Source: Ecdyonurus torrentis
Lineage: Eukaryota; Arthropoda; Insecta; Ephemeroptera; Heptageniidae
Assembly: GCA_949318235.1 (NCBI GenBank)
Contig: OX439133.1
Span: 9,886,347-9,950,346 of the forward strand
Direction of reading: 5' to 3'
DNA: 64,000 bases
Below the pieces are notes generated by a model, which was given only the letters and a program-made list of their open reading frames with translations, searched no databases and was not told where the DNA came from. Shown one piece after another: positions 41,022-52,454 of the stretch (positions within the stretch are counted from its first letter, which is position 1; each line of letters begins with the position of its first letter). The position numbers were made by a program, and so were the translations under genes.

Positions 41022-42574
41022 TATTTTTTTTTTTTTTGTTTAAAACAAGTTTTGTATACCTGCATGCAAAGGTTGACGTCATTTTTCACAGGTAAATGAC
41101 GTCATATATGCGAGCAGTAAGAGAGAGAGAGAGAGAGAAAGAAGCCGAATACATGCAATATACGTTAAAATTTTCTGATTTTGGTCAGTTTAGCTATATC
41201 TCGTGATTCGCACACACGTATGAGTTTAATATGCTTGAAAAATTCTTAATATTTGATATAGCTGCCAATATGGGTAAGATAATCTTTAATTTTTTATACG
41301 ATTGGCATTTTTTATAAGTCAGAGTGCATTTTTATGCATCATGCGTAGCCATTTTAATGCACTTTTTATATTAAACAAAAAAAAGTGTGAGTTTTATTTG
41401 TAATGGTATTTAAAGTGTAAATTTGTTATGTTTTATTGTTTATATAAAATAGTTAATTGTTTTTATTTTTAATTTATGCAGAACGTGTCATATTTAATGT
41501 TGATGTATAAATAATTTGTATATGCCGGAAATTTATATATCCGTATGCGTGTTTTTGTCAAAAAATAATTTAAGTATGATTTCAATCGCTTTTTATTATA
41601 GTGTATGCATTTATTTATATCGTCTATGTATCAAATATATTTTAAATGAACCAACCTACCTATGTATAAAAATAATTAAGGAGCCTAGCCTAACTTTTTT
41701 TTATTGTCATCCAAAAACAGGCTTGCGCTCAATTCATTACACATAAAATCATAATTATTTACTTTATAACATAAAACTTTAAGAAGAAGCATTAAATTAA
41801 GCTATTTAATTGTAATTCAAGGTAATATTATTTTATTTTAACCTTTCAGATTTGTAATAATAACTTACTTAGAATCAAGAAAAAATGTACGTTTAAGATG
41901 CTATACATGTTTGCTCGTGTTATAAAATAATTGTTACATTATTTGAACATGTAGGAATAAAAAAATTAAAAAAAAAAAAAAAAAAAAAGCCTTGATTTTT
42001 TAATACTTATAAAAGTATTTTTATCGTGCCTCACATGTAGATTTTTTTCTGTCTTTTTTTATAAAAAAAAAATGTCATTATTTTCTTATACCATGACAGA
42101 AATAGACTATTATAAACTCACAGACAGTACGTTATCACGCAAACTTAAATTTAAATCCCCCACAGAAACACAGTATATACTTCACTTTATAAATAATACC
42201 ACCCCCTACATCGTCTCAAAAACTTTGAAGACACGTCTTATAAAAAAAAAGCACGTGTTACGCATGTGAAGACCCCCTCCTCCTCTCTCTTTACACATAC
42301 ACACACACGCCCCCCTAGCTATAGTTAAAAGCACGTGTCCATACCGGATGTCTAATATGTAAACCTTACATTTCCCTTTGCATTTGCTTATAATACAACA
42401 ACCCTCTCTTCCGTCTAGGTATCCGGGAACTTTATTAGCATAACCGTCGCGTATTTTAAATATATGATATTACGATTTTTGAATTTTGAAGTAGTATTTA
42501 AATTAATTTTTATAGTTGAATTTGGTCATTGATTGGTGTTATTGAATTAAAAGGTTGTTCACTCTTTTTTAATT

Positions 42575-42634
<60 letters not shown>

Positions 42635-45373
42635 TACCCAGCATATAAGTATAAAGTACATAATAATAGAAAATGAAAACGAAAATACAGGATGTATATG
42701 CTCATGACGTCATATTGAATGCGCTTTGACGCCATACTCTGTAGCTATGAATAACATTGCTCCAGCCATGATATCCTTATATCATGGCTCCAGCTCAGGA
42801 AAAACGTGGCTATTTTCTTTGGAAAATTAGCTAATTTTTTCGCATACTTAAAAACCTATATTAACAGCATCAATGCTCTCAAAAATATTGTTAAAGTAAA
42901 TAAATGGTCATATTACCATAATTTATAGTGCGTACATACATGAATACAACCACCATGCAAAAGTACGCAAATATCGAATTATTTGCATATACAATAAAAC
43001 AGTGCAAAAAAAATACTAATAGACAAGCAGTGGCTAAACACAATTACTACATCAATTATATATAAAACAAACGTCCATCCCCATGTGAATTGTAAAACCA
43101 TTAAAAACCTCATCATGTGTATGGTGTTACCATAGCAACGCGACCAAATTTGCAGTGAAGATGAAAAGGGGTTAAAATTTGCATTATATATATAACCTAT
43201 AGAAAAAAATAATTTGAAAATAAACTTTTTTTCACATATAATAAAGAATTTTATACTGATGCTATAAAACAATAGAAAATTTTTATTTTCTTCTTCTTCC
43301 CCTATTATTATGTCAAAAGTTGAGACACAGGATGTTATAGGTGTATATATAGTGGAGAGGGGGAGTTTGGTAGGATAGGGCGGATATGGGAGGTATAGGT
43401 TAGGACAATAAGAAGCGGCGTCACGCTTTTAAAGTGTTCATTCAACTTTTATATGTAATTTGAAACCTAAAATAATTTTTTTGCTATTGTCTTTTTTTGT
43501 CAAGTTAAAGTCTATTTTTTTTCTTGTGAATTTTTTTAATTTTGAAAACAAAAGTTATAAGATTTCAAAAATTATTCAACCTCGGCCTCATATAAATTAA
43601 TTCTCTATTATATTTTGGAAGTTTTTCTTTTTGTTTGTTATTAAATAATTTTATACGTCTTGTTTATCTGATGTTTAGTTTGTTATGTGCATAGGATTGT
43701 TAATTTTAAAATTGCGCTTTTATTGTTCATGTTATGAACTTTTATCATAATTCCTCATATAAGAATAGGGGAGAAAAAAGAAGAAGAAAAAATTCCTGAA
43801 TGTCTATAAAAGAAAGCAAAAAATTGAAATAAATCTATAAAAATTAATTTAAGAAAAGAAAAAAAAAATAATAATAATAATAAAAACTATTTTCCATAAA
43901 GTTGTTGAAAAATAGTTTTTCAGCAAATTTTTTTAAACAATTTTGGAAATTGTCCGATTTGAAAAACACCTTTAATTTTCGAAGCATAAAAAGCTTTTTT
44001 GAAAGCAGATTATGTGCGAATAAACCTATGCAGAACCATGATACATTTAATTTAATTTAAATTAAAATTAAATTAAAATAACTTCATTTAGATTTCATAA
44101 ATAGCTTTGCAAAATAGAATAGTTAGCATAACACTATGTACAATATTACAGTAAATCTAATTGTTATGTATGTTTGATTGTTTACAGCCCCTCGCTCTAC
44201 TGGCTGCCCAGCTACCAACAACCTCCCACCTCTTGGCTTCCATACAGTCCATGGTGATAACATTACACTTTCCAGAGATGGATGTGTCGCAAGAAGGGCT
44301 GAAAGTTTCTGCAAAGGAGTTACTTTCTCTGGAAGACCAGTTAAAATCAACGAGAAGGTATGTTATTTTTTTTTTATAATTAAAATCCTACACTTGTATA
44401 TACACTAATGAGTATTTTCATCTCAATTATACCCTTTTAATTATAAAATTAAGCTAAAAGGAAACTTTAATACTATGCTAATGACTTGCTTTTAGTATAT
44501 TCAAACACTTGAAGAGGTGGGAAAAATGGAGTGCTTTTTAGTGTAATAAAAGAGACCAAAAAAATGCCCATTAAGTGGGGTTAAGGGTTAATGAAAGTGT
44601 TTTAATTATAGAAGTTGAAAACAGTCACAAAACTTCGTAAATTTTGTAGTCTCACTTCATTATAAATATTTTTAAATAATCAAAGTTAAAAAAATCATTA
44701 AATAATTGTGCTATAAATATAGAATTAGAACACAGTCGTTTTTTATACATTTTATAATATAGTAAAATTACTTTCTGCAATAAATTTTCTCACTTTTTTT
44801 TTTTCTTAATTTTTTTTTAGTATGTTCAGTAAAGCAAAACTTACAAAAAAAATCCCATAATAAATTTAACAGCCTTGAAAAAAAAATGACATTATAATAA
44901 TAATTATTAAATAATTTCTTTTCTTCTTATTTGATGGAAATACTTTTTTTTTATTATTATAAAATCTTCTCTTTTTTTTTTCTTTACAATTATTTAAAGC
45001 ACAAAATCCTATTGTTCATTGTTTTCCTAACTTCCTGTTCATCAAAATTTAATTGATATATATTTTTATAAGTTTCATTCATTCACCGTTACTAATCATA
45101 ACAATGTGGAAAAAATTGAAAGGCGTATTTTATTTTTTTCGTAATATTTTAATAATGCTTTTCATGTATTTTAAAAAGATAAAATAAAAAAAATGGTAAT
45201 TTTAATGGGAAATTTGCAGAAAGTTGAAATTTATTACAAATTCACACCTAACGAGTATGAGAGAAAATCAGTTAGGATTAACTTTTAGCGAAAAGATTTT
45301 TTTACTATTATTATTATTATCATTATTTTTTTATGCATGATTTTTATGCGGAAACATTGAAATTCTTGTAAAA

Positions 45374-45404
<31 letters not shown>

Positions 45405-45631
45405 ATTGTATGGGCATTTTTGTTTAAAAAATATTTGAAATGTTATTTTTAAATGTGTTTGATTTTTGTTTTAGGTGTGTGTGAAATTCATCGAAGTTTC
45501 CAACAATTGGAGTGGAGTGATTAGATTTGGATTTACAGCAAATGATCCTAGTACTTTGAGAAATGGTCTGCCCAAATATGCTTGCCCAGGTAAGAAATCA
45601 AATTGAAAAAAAAAAAAAAAAAAAAAAAAAA

Positions 45632-45668
<37 letters not shown>

Positions 45669-48092
45669 CTTAATGAACACACTGAAATTTTTATTTATTA
45701 AATAATTTTTACTTAAAAAAAAAAAAAAAAAAAAAAACTTAATTTATTTATTATATTTTTTCAGACCTTACAAACAAGACTGGTTACTGGGCTAAGGCAC
45801 TTGCTGAAAGATTCGCTACAAGAGGAGCAATCTTATTTTTCTACGTCACAGCGGCAGGAGATGTCCACTTTGGTGTTAATGGAGAAGAGAAAGGAGTCTT
45901 CTTTAGTGGAGTTGAAACAAGAGGTCCATTATGGGCACTTATGGACTTGTATGGAAACTGTACGGCAATTGAACTTATTGGTAAGTGTAACCTAGAGTAC
46001 TTCTTTCCTACTTAACTTTATATTGTTTCAAGTGAAGGGCGATTTATTATAGTAAGGTTTAGGAAATGAAAATTATTTTTAATTTATTATAATTATTTTT
46101 AATACAAGCTTCTTATAACTTGAAATTTAATTTACCAGATACTGTATGTAAAAGTTAGTACGCATATTTATATAGAAAATTGTGTTTACTTTATTGTACT
46201 AAAAAGTGTAGAAATCAATAGTAATTAATTGAATCAACTGATAGGAAACCTTAAAAATAGCATATAAATTTTTTTTTCCTGATTGTGATTTTTTTTTCAC
46301 AATAAGGTTAACAGATAGGTATTGCAGCTTTTTTCCCTTCAATTTTTGTATTTTTTCGCTTGCTAATTTTCTTCTTCTTTTTCTTACAGATTCTCGACAA
46401 CAATTAAACAACTCACGCCGCAGTCTAGTACCTGCTACCTCTTCTTCACCTGTTCCAGTCGCACCTTGTCCTCTCCCACCACCATCTAGTTCACCATCCT
46501 CATCACCAGGAGCTAACGGAGACGTAGAGAGAATTCTATTACCATCATTCACTTCGTTATCGTTACAACAAACTTCACAAAGAGAAGAATCACCTCAGCA
46601 TGTTATAAGACCTACACCTCCAGAAACTTTGCTCAGTCCATTACCTTTCCATAGGTAAGTGTGTTGATTTTTTAAGTATAGAGTTTCAATAACCAGTTCA
46701 ATTAAATCAGCTCATCGTCAGGATTTCAATGAACTGGTTACTGAAACTGATAACTTTAATAGAAAACAATATAGAAGTTTCAGTAGCCAGTTCAATGATT
46801 TCAGCTCGATACAAGGATTTCATTGAACTGGCTCTGAAGTCTTTTACAATTAAAACTTTCTAAATTAGGAGAAAAAAAATTAACAGAAACTTCTTTTAAT
46901 TCCAGAACTCGCGGTCGTAACATTCGCCTAAGCTATGATCGTCACGTAGCAAGCAGAGCCGATACAGAATTCTGTAACGGTTACGTCTTCACCGCAAGAC
47001 CATTACAACTAGGAGAACGTCTTGTAATTCAAGTATTAGCTACTGAACCCATGTACGTCGGAGCTTTAGCCTTTGGATTAACATCCTGTGACCCTACGTT
47101 ACTACCTGAGGGTGGTTCAACTTTACCCGATGATAGTGATTTATTATTGGATAGACCTGAATATTGGGCTTTAAGTAAAGACGTCGCAAGTTGTCCACAA
47201 CGGGGTGAAGAATTAGCTTTTACGTTACTACCTTCTGGTGAAGTAACGTTGAGTCGTAGTGGAGCAACACCTACCACAGTCATGCACGTGGATCAGACTT
47301 TAAGCTTATGGGCTTTCTTTGATGTTTATGGTTCTACGCAGAGGATAAGGATATTAGGAAGTCAAGGTAAGAATTTTTTTTAATATTAAAATATACAGTA
47401 CACACAAATCATAATTTTTTAATAGTTAATTTTGATTTTAAATAGCAGCTTATAAGTAATTTTACTTAAAAATAAATAAATTAAAATTTAAAATTCCAAG
47501 TTTAAAATTAAATACTAGTGTTTTCTCTTAAAATTAGTTAAATTTTGTTAAAAAATGAGATTGCAGAATTAAAAAATAAAATTTTAGAACTGTAGTTAAC
47601 AAGTCCAATTATTATGTTCCAGTCCCCTCATCTCCACCTAGACTTCGCGTCCAATTACCAACTTCTCCGTCACCAGATTCCGCAGCAGCCAGCAACGCCT
47701 CTAATGCACGTCTAGCCGATCAACAACAACAGCAACAACAAACACAACAACAAACATCGCAACCACCTTCTCTTGTCGTCAACTTACCTCCTTGCGGTGG
47801 ATTCCCACAACCAACACCTGGTGGTAATACTCCACCTACACCTGTAGCGCAAATACCTTCTGGATCTGGCACGTTGTTGTCTACCTATAGTCATACTTAT
47901 ATTGAGGTGAGTGCCCGATTGTCTTAGATTTTTTTTCACCATTATTGCTAAATTGAGGTGATCTTTTTTTTTTTTTTTTTTTTTTTTTCCCCTTGTGAAA
48001 AGCTTTGAGTAAATAATTTGATCAATTGTAAGTTTGTAACAATAAAAAAAAATGTAATGGCAAAGTTGAGAATTAAATTCCGGGGAAGGAAA

Positions 48093-48124
<32 letters not shown>

Positions 48125-48758
48125 AAGAAGATTTTTCATCAACTAATTTATTTTCAAACTGTATTTAAAATATTGGGAGTTTTTTTTTTGTTTTTTTTTT
48201 TTAATTCATTTTTAAAGTAACTGTGAGAGATAATAAAAAATTCCTGTCAATACTTATATCACCGAACAGCTATTGCAAAATTCAATTCTTAAAAAGTAAT
48301 GATATAAGTATGACAAAAATAAACAATAAATGGTTAAAAAAGAGTCAAATAATTGAATGAAAAAACAAGCACAATTAAAATAACTCAATGAGAAATGATC
48401 ATGATAAGATTCAATATAGCAATTCTACTGCACAATACTATTATAAATAAAACCCAAACTAAATATCTCTTTATTTGTTATGTTACAGCCAGTAGCAGCA
48501 GGCACACGTTACTCTACCCTAGACTCAGCTTCTGGTCTTGGTATCGCCGGTACTTCTGGTACTTGGGGTGACGGTACTACATCGGGCAATGAATGTAGTA
48601 TTTGTTACGAACGTAGTATTGACTCTGTACTTTACATGTGTGGTCATATGTGTATGTGCTATGAATGTGCTGTACAACAATGGAGAGGTAAAGGTGGTGG
48701 TCATTGTCCATTATGTAGAGCCGTCATAAGAGATGTTATTAGAACTTATAAATCTTGA
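34501..48758 (+). CDS. neur: neuralized orthologue, E3 ubiquitin ligase, complete in 8 coding exons
   Basis: Coding exons: 34501-34846, 44188-44357, 45475-45589, 45765-45980, 46390-46654, 46906-47366, 47623-47906, 48489-48758. They sum to 2,127 nt, or 708 residues plus a TGA stop. All introns are GT-AG and all phases join. Order of parts: Ser/His/Cys-rich N-terminus; polybasic KVLKKIKKKIGL (about 104-115); NHR1 (about 126-283); Pro/Ser linker; NHR2 (about 368-522); Gln-rich linker; C-terminal RING (655-695). Known for the family: Neuralized binds the intracellular tails of Delta and Serrate/Jagged through its NHR region, ubiquitinates them through the RING and triggers their endocytosis in the signal-sending cell. 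In Drosophila the N-terminal polybasic stretch binds phosphoinositides. The start is chosen because an in-frame TAG lies about 27 bases upstream and the context is A at -3 and G at +4. A non-coding 5' exon further upstream cannot be excluded. MCC lies tail-to-tail downstream. Confidence 0.95.
35829..36083 (+). mobile_element. family-A MITE copy in neur intron 1
   Basis: Begins GGGTGTATGCGCATGACGTT and ends GAATGCATGCACCTTAT. Its CRE-like core is mutated to TGACGTTA. Confidence 0.7.
36722..36930 (+). repeat. family-F hairpin pair in neur intron 1
   Basis: Two units in tandem, each a stem AGTAACCAGTTTAAT / ATTGAACTGGTTACC or variant around an ATCCTT...AGCTGAT loop. The ATCAATCAATATT spacer is also shared with the array at 52,455. 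Confidence 0.75.
38281..38551 (-). mobile_element. family-A MITE copy in neur intron 1
   Basis: Contains ATTCATGTTTAAGTCGCTAC, CCTATGCTGAGTAATG and TATGACGTCATACAGATACA. The ends are eroded. Confidence 0.65.
40544..40752. mobile_element. possible hAT-like MITE in neur intron 1
   Basis: GC-rich block with ends CAGTGAGACTGGAATG and GCCAGTCTGACCCTG. Interior CCCCCCCCCC and GGCCCC tracts resemble those at 23,099. No matching target duplication found. Confidence 0.4.
42579..42630. repeat. (GA)n microsatellite in neur intron 1
   Basis: Pure GA repeat of 52 bp, 1.5 kb upstream of exon 2. Confidence 0.92.
42687..42959 (+). mobile_element. family-A MITE copy in neur intron 1
   Basis: Contains CTCATGACGTCATATTGAAT and GCGCTTTGACGCCATACTC. 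It has a small internal duplication around CCATGATATCCTTATATCATGG (two halves of a local palindrome at about 42,763-42,787). Confidence 0.65.
44188..44357 (+). CDS. neur: neur exon 2: start of NHR1
   Basis: Residues 116-172. Follows a TTTACAG acceptor and ends in phase 0 at a GTATGT donor. It contains NNLPPLGFHTVHGDN and then RRAESFCKGVTFSGRPV, the hallmark opening strands of an NHR (Neuralized homology repeat) domain. Confidence 0.95.
45475..45589 (+). CDS. neur: neur exon 3: NHR1 core
   Basis: Residues 173-210 plus one base. Contains SNNWSGVIRFGFTANDP and LPKYACPD, the most conserved NHR1 core. Acceptor TTTTAG, donor GTAAGA, phase 1 out. The intron that follows is only 175 bp and is mostly poly-A and a GA tract. 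Confidence 0.96.
45607..45664. repeat. poly-A plus (GA)n tract in neur intron 3
   Basis: Directly downstream of exon 3; together with a second poly-A run it fills most of this 175-bp intron. Confidence 0.9.
45765..45980 (+). CDS. neur: neur exon 4: end of NHR1
   Basis: Residues 211-282 plus one base. Contains YWAKALAERF, GDVHFGVNGEEKGVFFSGV and LWALMDLYGNCTAIELID (the last residue is completed by exon 5), the C-terminal half of NHR1. Enters at phase 1 and leaves at phase 1 through a GTAAGT donor. Confidence 0.96.
46390..46654 (+). CDS. neur: neur exon 5: linker between NHR1 and NHR2
   Basis: Residues 283-370 plus two bases. Ser/Pro-rich and apparently disordered (VPATSSSPVPVAPCPLPPP and similar), then RPTPPETLLSPLPFH leading into NHR2. 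Acceptor TTACAG, donor GTAAGT, phase 2 out. The 251-bp intron that follows is largely made of two hairpin repeats. Confidence 0.9.
46682..46840 (-). repeat. family-F hairpin pair filling most of neur intron 5
   Basis: Hairpins at 46682-46748 and 46777-46840. Stems AACCAGTTCA / TGAACTGGTT and TAGCCAGTTCAATG / CATTGAACTGGCT. The loop (AATCAGCTC...AGGATT) is reversed relative to the array at 52,455, so these lie in the opposite orientation. Confidence 0.75.
46906..47366 (+). CDS. neur: neur exon 6: NHR2 domain
   Basis: Residues 371-524 plus one base, the whole second NHR in one exon. Motifs: RGRNIRLSYDRHVASR, GYVFTARPLQLGERLVIQVL, MYVGALAFGLTSCDP, LLDRPEYWALSKDVA and VMHVDQTLSLWAFFDVYGST. The other reading frames and the antisense strand over this exon are also open by chance; only this frame matches the family and splices correctly. 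Confidence 0.96.
47623..47906 (+). CDS. neur: neur exon 7: Gln-rich linker between NHR2 and RING
   Basis: Residues 525-619. Contains a short glutamine run (seven Gln, Thr, three Gln) and then two islands, SLVVNLPP and GSGTLLSTYSHTYIE. I recall similar islands in the same place in Drosophila Neur, so they may be short functional motifs in otherwise disordered sequence. Donor GTGAGT, phase 0 out. Confidence 0.9.
48489..48758 (+). CDS. neur: neur exon 8: C-terminal RING finger
   Basis: Residues 620-708 then TGA. The RING reads ECSICYERSIDSVLYMCGHM, then CMCYECAVQQW and CPLCRAVIRDVIRTYKS. Probable zinc ligands: C655, C658, C670, H672, C676, C679, C692, C695. The extra Cys at 674 is typical of Neuralized. 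The protein ends nine residues after RAVI, as family members do. Confidence 0.97.
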   Translation, partial: PVAAGTRYSTLDSASGLGIAGTSGTWGDGTTSGNECSICYERSIDSVLYMCGHMCMCYECAVQQWRGKGGGHCPLCRAVIRDVIRTYKS

Positions 48759-48842
48759 TAAGGTTCTTTCAAATTGATCTGTTTTTTTTTATAATATTTA
48801 TTATGTACCGGTATTTTTAGATTGCCTTTTAAAAAACTTAAT

Positions 48843-48848
48843 AATAAA
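48843..48848 (+). promoter_or_regulatory. candidate poly(A) signal of neur
   Basis: The first AATAAA after the stop codon, 85 bases downstream. Further AATAAA hexamers occur downstream, for example near 49,497, so a longer 3' UTR is equally possible. Confidence 0.3.
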
Positions 48849-51051
48849 GGAGTTTAAATCTGGGAAAATATTCATGAAAAGAAAACAACAATTTTTTAGT
48901 TTTAGTTTTTTTTTCAAATTTTTTCTTTTTTTTTAAATTTTTTTCAATTTTTTTCATTTTTTTTTTTTGGACTGGAATCTCATATTTTTTAAAATTAATT
49001 TTACATTAAATATCATCATTTTTTAATCTTCATTTCATTCTTATCATAATTTAATGTAATTTTCTATTTACACAAATTTGCTTATTTTTCTCCCATTTAA
49101 AACCTATTATTATTAAAATAATTGCAAATATTTGGCTTAGTATATTTGCTATATAAAAAAAGGTAATCTATTAATAAAAAAAAGTATTAAAAAAAAGTAT
49201 CTAAATTTAAATCAAAGTCATATAAAATAAAATTAGATACCTTTTTTAAGAATTGAATCTTTGTAAAATGATCTATATTTTTTTTGTTATTTATCATACA
49301 AGAAAATTAGATCTTTTTACATTATGAATAATATTGATTAAATATTGACAAGCCTATTTAAAGGTTTATAAAATACATATAATTTTTAAATAATTAAAAT
49401 ATGACTAAAAATGATCTGAAATTTTAAAAGATCTTTTTTGAAATAAAAAAATTTGAATGTATATAAAAATAGAACTTTTTAGCTTTTTGGACATAAAATA
49501 AAGCCTTTTAACAAATATACCTCTTTTTTGAAAAAAACATTTTATATTAATTTACAGATTTTCAAAAAAAATACATCTATTTTATATGGCGAAAAAAAAA
49601 AATACAAAAATTTGTAATGTTTTTTTGTATATATATTTTTTAATTTATTTAATTTTTTATAATATAAAATACAATAGGAGTAACTCTTTTTGTTTTGAAA
49701 TCCAAAACTGCTTATAATTGTATAAAAAAATAATAAAAAATGGCATCTAGTCCTATAATAAAAAAAAAATATATAGAAAGAAAAATAGTTTCAAAGAAAA
49801 GAACAGAAAAAATAATATAACCAAAACATTATATGCGGGGTTTTAGGGTTTTTATATATTATTATTATTAATTAAAAAATAGAATTTTTAATACAATATA
49901 TAATAATTGTTTCCATAATATGTATTATTCAATGTGTATTTATATATATAAAAAAAATGTATCATGTATAAATTTTTTTCATATTATTTTTGGTTTAAAA
50001 AAGTGGCTTTTTTGTATTTAAATTTCTTTCTTCTGGCCAGTTATAAAATAATACCATATTTTAAAGTTATTATTAAAAGAAAATACCAATTTTATTCAAA
50101 ACTATTCTAAAATCTGAAGTTATACCAAAAATTGGTATCATTTCTTTTTTAATATAAACCTACTAAAATATTGGTATTATTTGCCTTTCTTTTTTTAAAT
50201 AATAATAAATGTTCTTCCATCATTGCCTATTACTATATATATTATCATAATTATTAAAATTAAATGGGCTAGGATATACCAAAATAATATGTAATTAAAA
50301 AATAATAATTTTATCGGCTAGTCACTTTAATTTTTACACGTTTTATTTCCTTTCACTTTTTTTTTCTCTTTATTATTATTATTTCATTAATATATGTGTA
50401 TTATGTATGTGTTAGTAATATAATGATAAATATAATATAAAAATAATAATCGAATATATTGTTATTGTAATTGATAATTATTGTATTTGTATATTTCAGA
50501 ATTAAAAATGAAAAAAATTACAATGAAATTTTTATTGTTTTTCTTATAATATATACCTAATAACAGATAGGCCTACTTTTTATAGATTATTTGAAATTTA
50601 TAAAATAATTTAGGTATTTTATTAAAATTGAACAAGTTATTGAGTAGAAAAAAATGATAGAAATGTCTAAAAAAGTGAATAAAATGAATCGGCTCAATTT
50701 TATCCAAACAGCTATGAGAGAGAGAGAGAGAGAGATTTTAATAAAATAATTAATTATAATCGATATTTAAAATATAATTAAATTTTTATTACTTTTTTTT
50801 ATTAAACTCTTCATAAAAAATTATCTGAAATAATAAATAAACTCCTATAAAGTAGGCAGCAATTTATACATACATGCACTTCCAGTTGCCTACCTTAGAA
50901 GGCGATACAAAATTAGCAAATTATATGTGGAATAAATATTAAAATGGGATGAAAATCATAAACAACCCACATTCTATGATCTACTATGCCTGGGCTATTC
51001 CTTAAAATAATAAAATCGATTTTTTATGTTGTTTTTAATTTTTATTAAATA

Positions 51052-51515
51052 CAGTAAAAACTCGATTTTATGAAGATTGATTTTACAAATTTCTCGATAT
51101 TATGAAGTCACTTTTTAGGTCCCAGCCATGCTGGTGAGCTTCTGTGTTATTGTCCTATGTTAAAAACATTCCCTTAATGATGTAGTTCAAATTTTTGCTG
51201 CAACAACCAACATGTAAAATGTAAGTGGTGCTGCGATCTTGGGGAAAGTTTAAAATTTTCCCCTGGATCACAGCGCAGCTTTTTTATGTAATTTTGTATT
51301 CTTGCATTGTTAAGTTGTGGCGAAAATTTGAAGTAATACATCATTAAAGGAATGTTTTTTCAACAAGAGCTTCTATCCTGTTTATATATCCGTAGTCCCA
51401 GCCATTGAGTTAAATAGGCATTTCAATGTTAATAAACTCGATTTTATGAAATTCAATTTTATGAAGTGGTCATTTTTTGGTTCCTTTGCAACTTCATTAA
51501 AACAAGTTTTTACTG
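51052..51515. mobile_element. pogo/Tigger-like non-autonomous element, 464 bp
   Basis: Termini CAGTAAAAACTCGATTTTAT and the inverted AAACAAGTTTTTACTG with TA on both sides. CAGT...CTCG(A)TTTTAT ends resemble Tigger/pogo elements. The middle holds a second palindrome around GTGGTGCTGCGATCTTGG. No transposase. Confidence 0.6.
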
Positions 51516-51803
51516 TAATTACTTCTGTATTTATGGGAAGTTTTGGGATTTGACCTCATATTTGTGATCAGCAGGTCAAGGGCTTCCAACTATATGCAAA
51601 TTTTCAGGTTTTGTGTCCTGAACTTTCAAGGACACTTTAATGGACTTCAAAGTCTTCATTATTTCTGTGCTAGCAAGATTTTTCTTCTAAATACATGAAA
51701 CACTAAAAAAAGAAAAAGAAAAAAAAGTGCATTAACTTCAGTTACGAATCCTAACGTATTTGAGATAAACACTGTTGAGTTATTATGAGTAGCTAAAATA
51801 ATA

Positions 51804-51884
51804 CATTTTAGCAAATTATTAACAATAGCTATTTTAACTTAAAATAGCTTAAATTTTAGCTATTGCTAATAATTTGCTAAAATG
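51804..51884. repeat. AT-rich foldback
   Basis: CATTTTAGCAAATTATTAAC pairs with the stretch ending TAATAATTTGCTAAAATG; the centre also folds (AGCTATTTTAA / TTAAAATAGCT). A partial direct copy of one arm lies at about 51,925-51,955. Confidence 0.6.
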
Positions 51885-52454
51885 CAAATTAAATTTTAAT
51901 TAATTAATTTTAATAATTTAAATTATTAACAATAGCTATTTTATCTTAAAATAGCATCCAGTTTTTTGAGTCGCTATTTTTTCATTTTTCCTTTATTCCA
52001 ATCAAAACCAAAACGACAATCTAAGTTTTAATTAATGATACAATCATAAAGAATCAGGATGTAAAAAAAATTAAAACCAAATATATATATTTTTCTTTTT
52101 ATTATAATTAATATTATTAATACATAAATTATTATTTGTGCTACCCTTAAATTTTTAAAATTTACATAATATAATTAATATACCTAAAATTAAAATAAAT
52201 CATTACAATCAAAATATAAATTACGCATTTTAAATGCAACATTTTTGTGTTAATTTTTTTTTTGTAAATTTATAATATATCACATTATTAAATTTTTTGT
52301 ATTTTTTTTTCTTTGTTGTTGTTCTTGAAAAATCATTAAGGAAGCATATTTTATATGTTCAATATACATACATAGTTATGAGTATTATTATTATAAATGG
52401 CACAAATAGTTAATATTTTAGGTATAGGCAGGTTAGTTTTTATTTCAATAGAAA

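Larger units (their letters stand above)
34847..44187 (+). other. neur intron 1 (9.3 kb)
   Basis: A GT-AG, phase 1 intron. I see no coding exon in it. It holds three family-A MITE copies, a pair of family-F hairpins, a hAT-like fragment, a long GA microsatellite and many A/T tracts. Large first introns often carry enhancers, but nothing here proves that. Confidence 0.85.

Noticed and set aside
42072..42269. 65-codon open frame in neur intron 1 as a possible exon
   Set aside because: No similarity to Neuralized; exon 1 joins exon 2 in phase without it.
47029..47283. Antisense 84-codon open frame over neur exon 6
   Set aside because: Shadow of the NHR2 coding sequence; no family similarity and no splice context.
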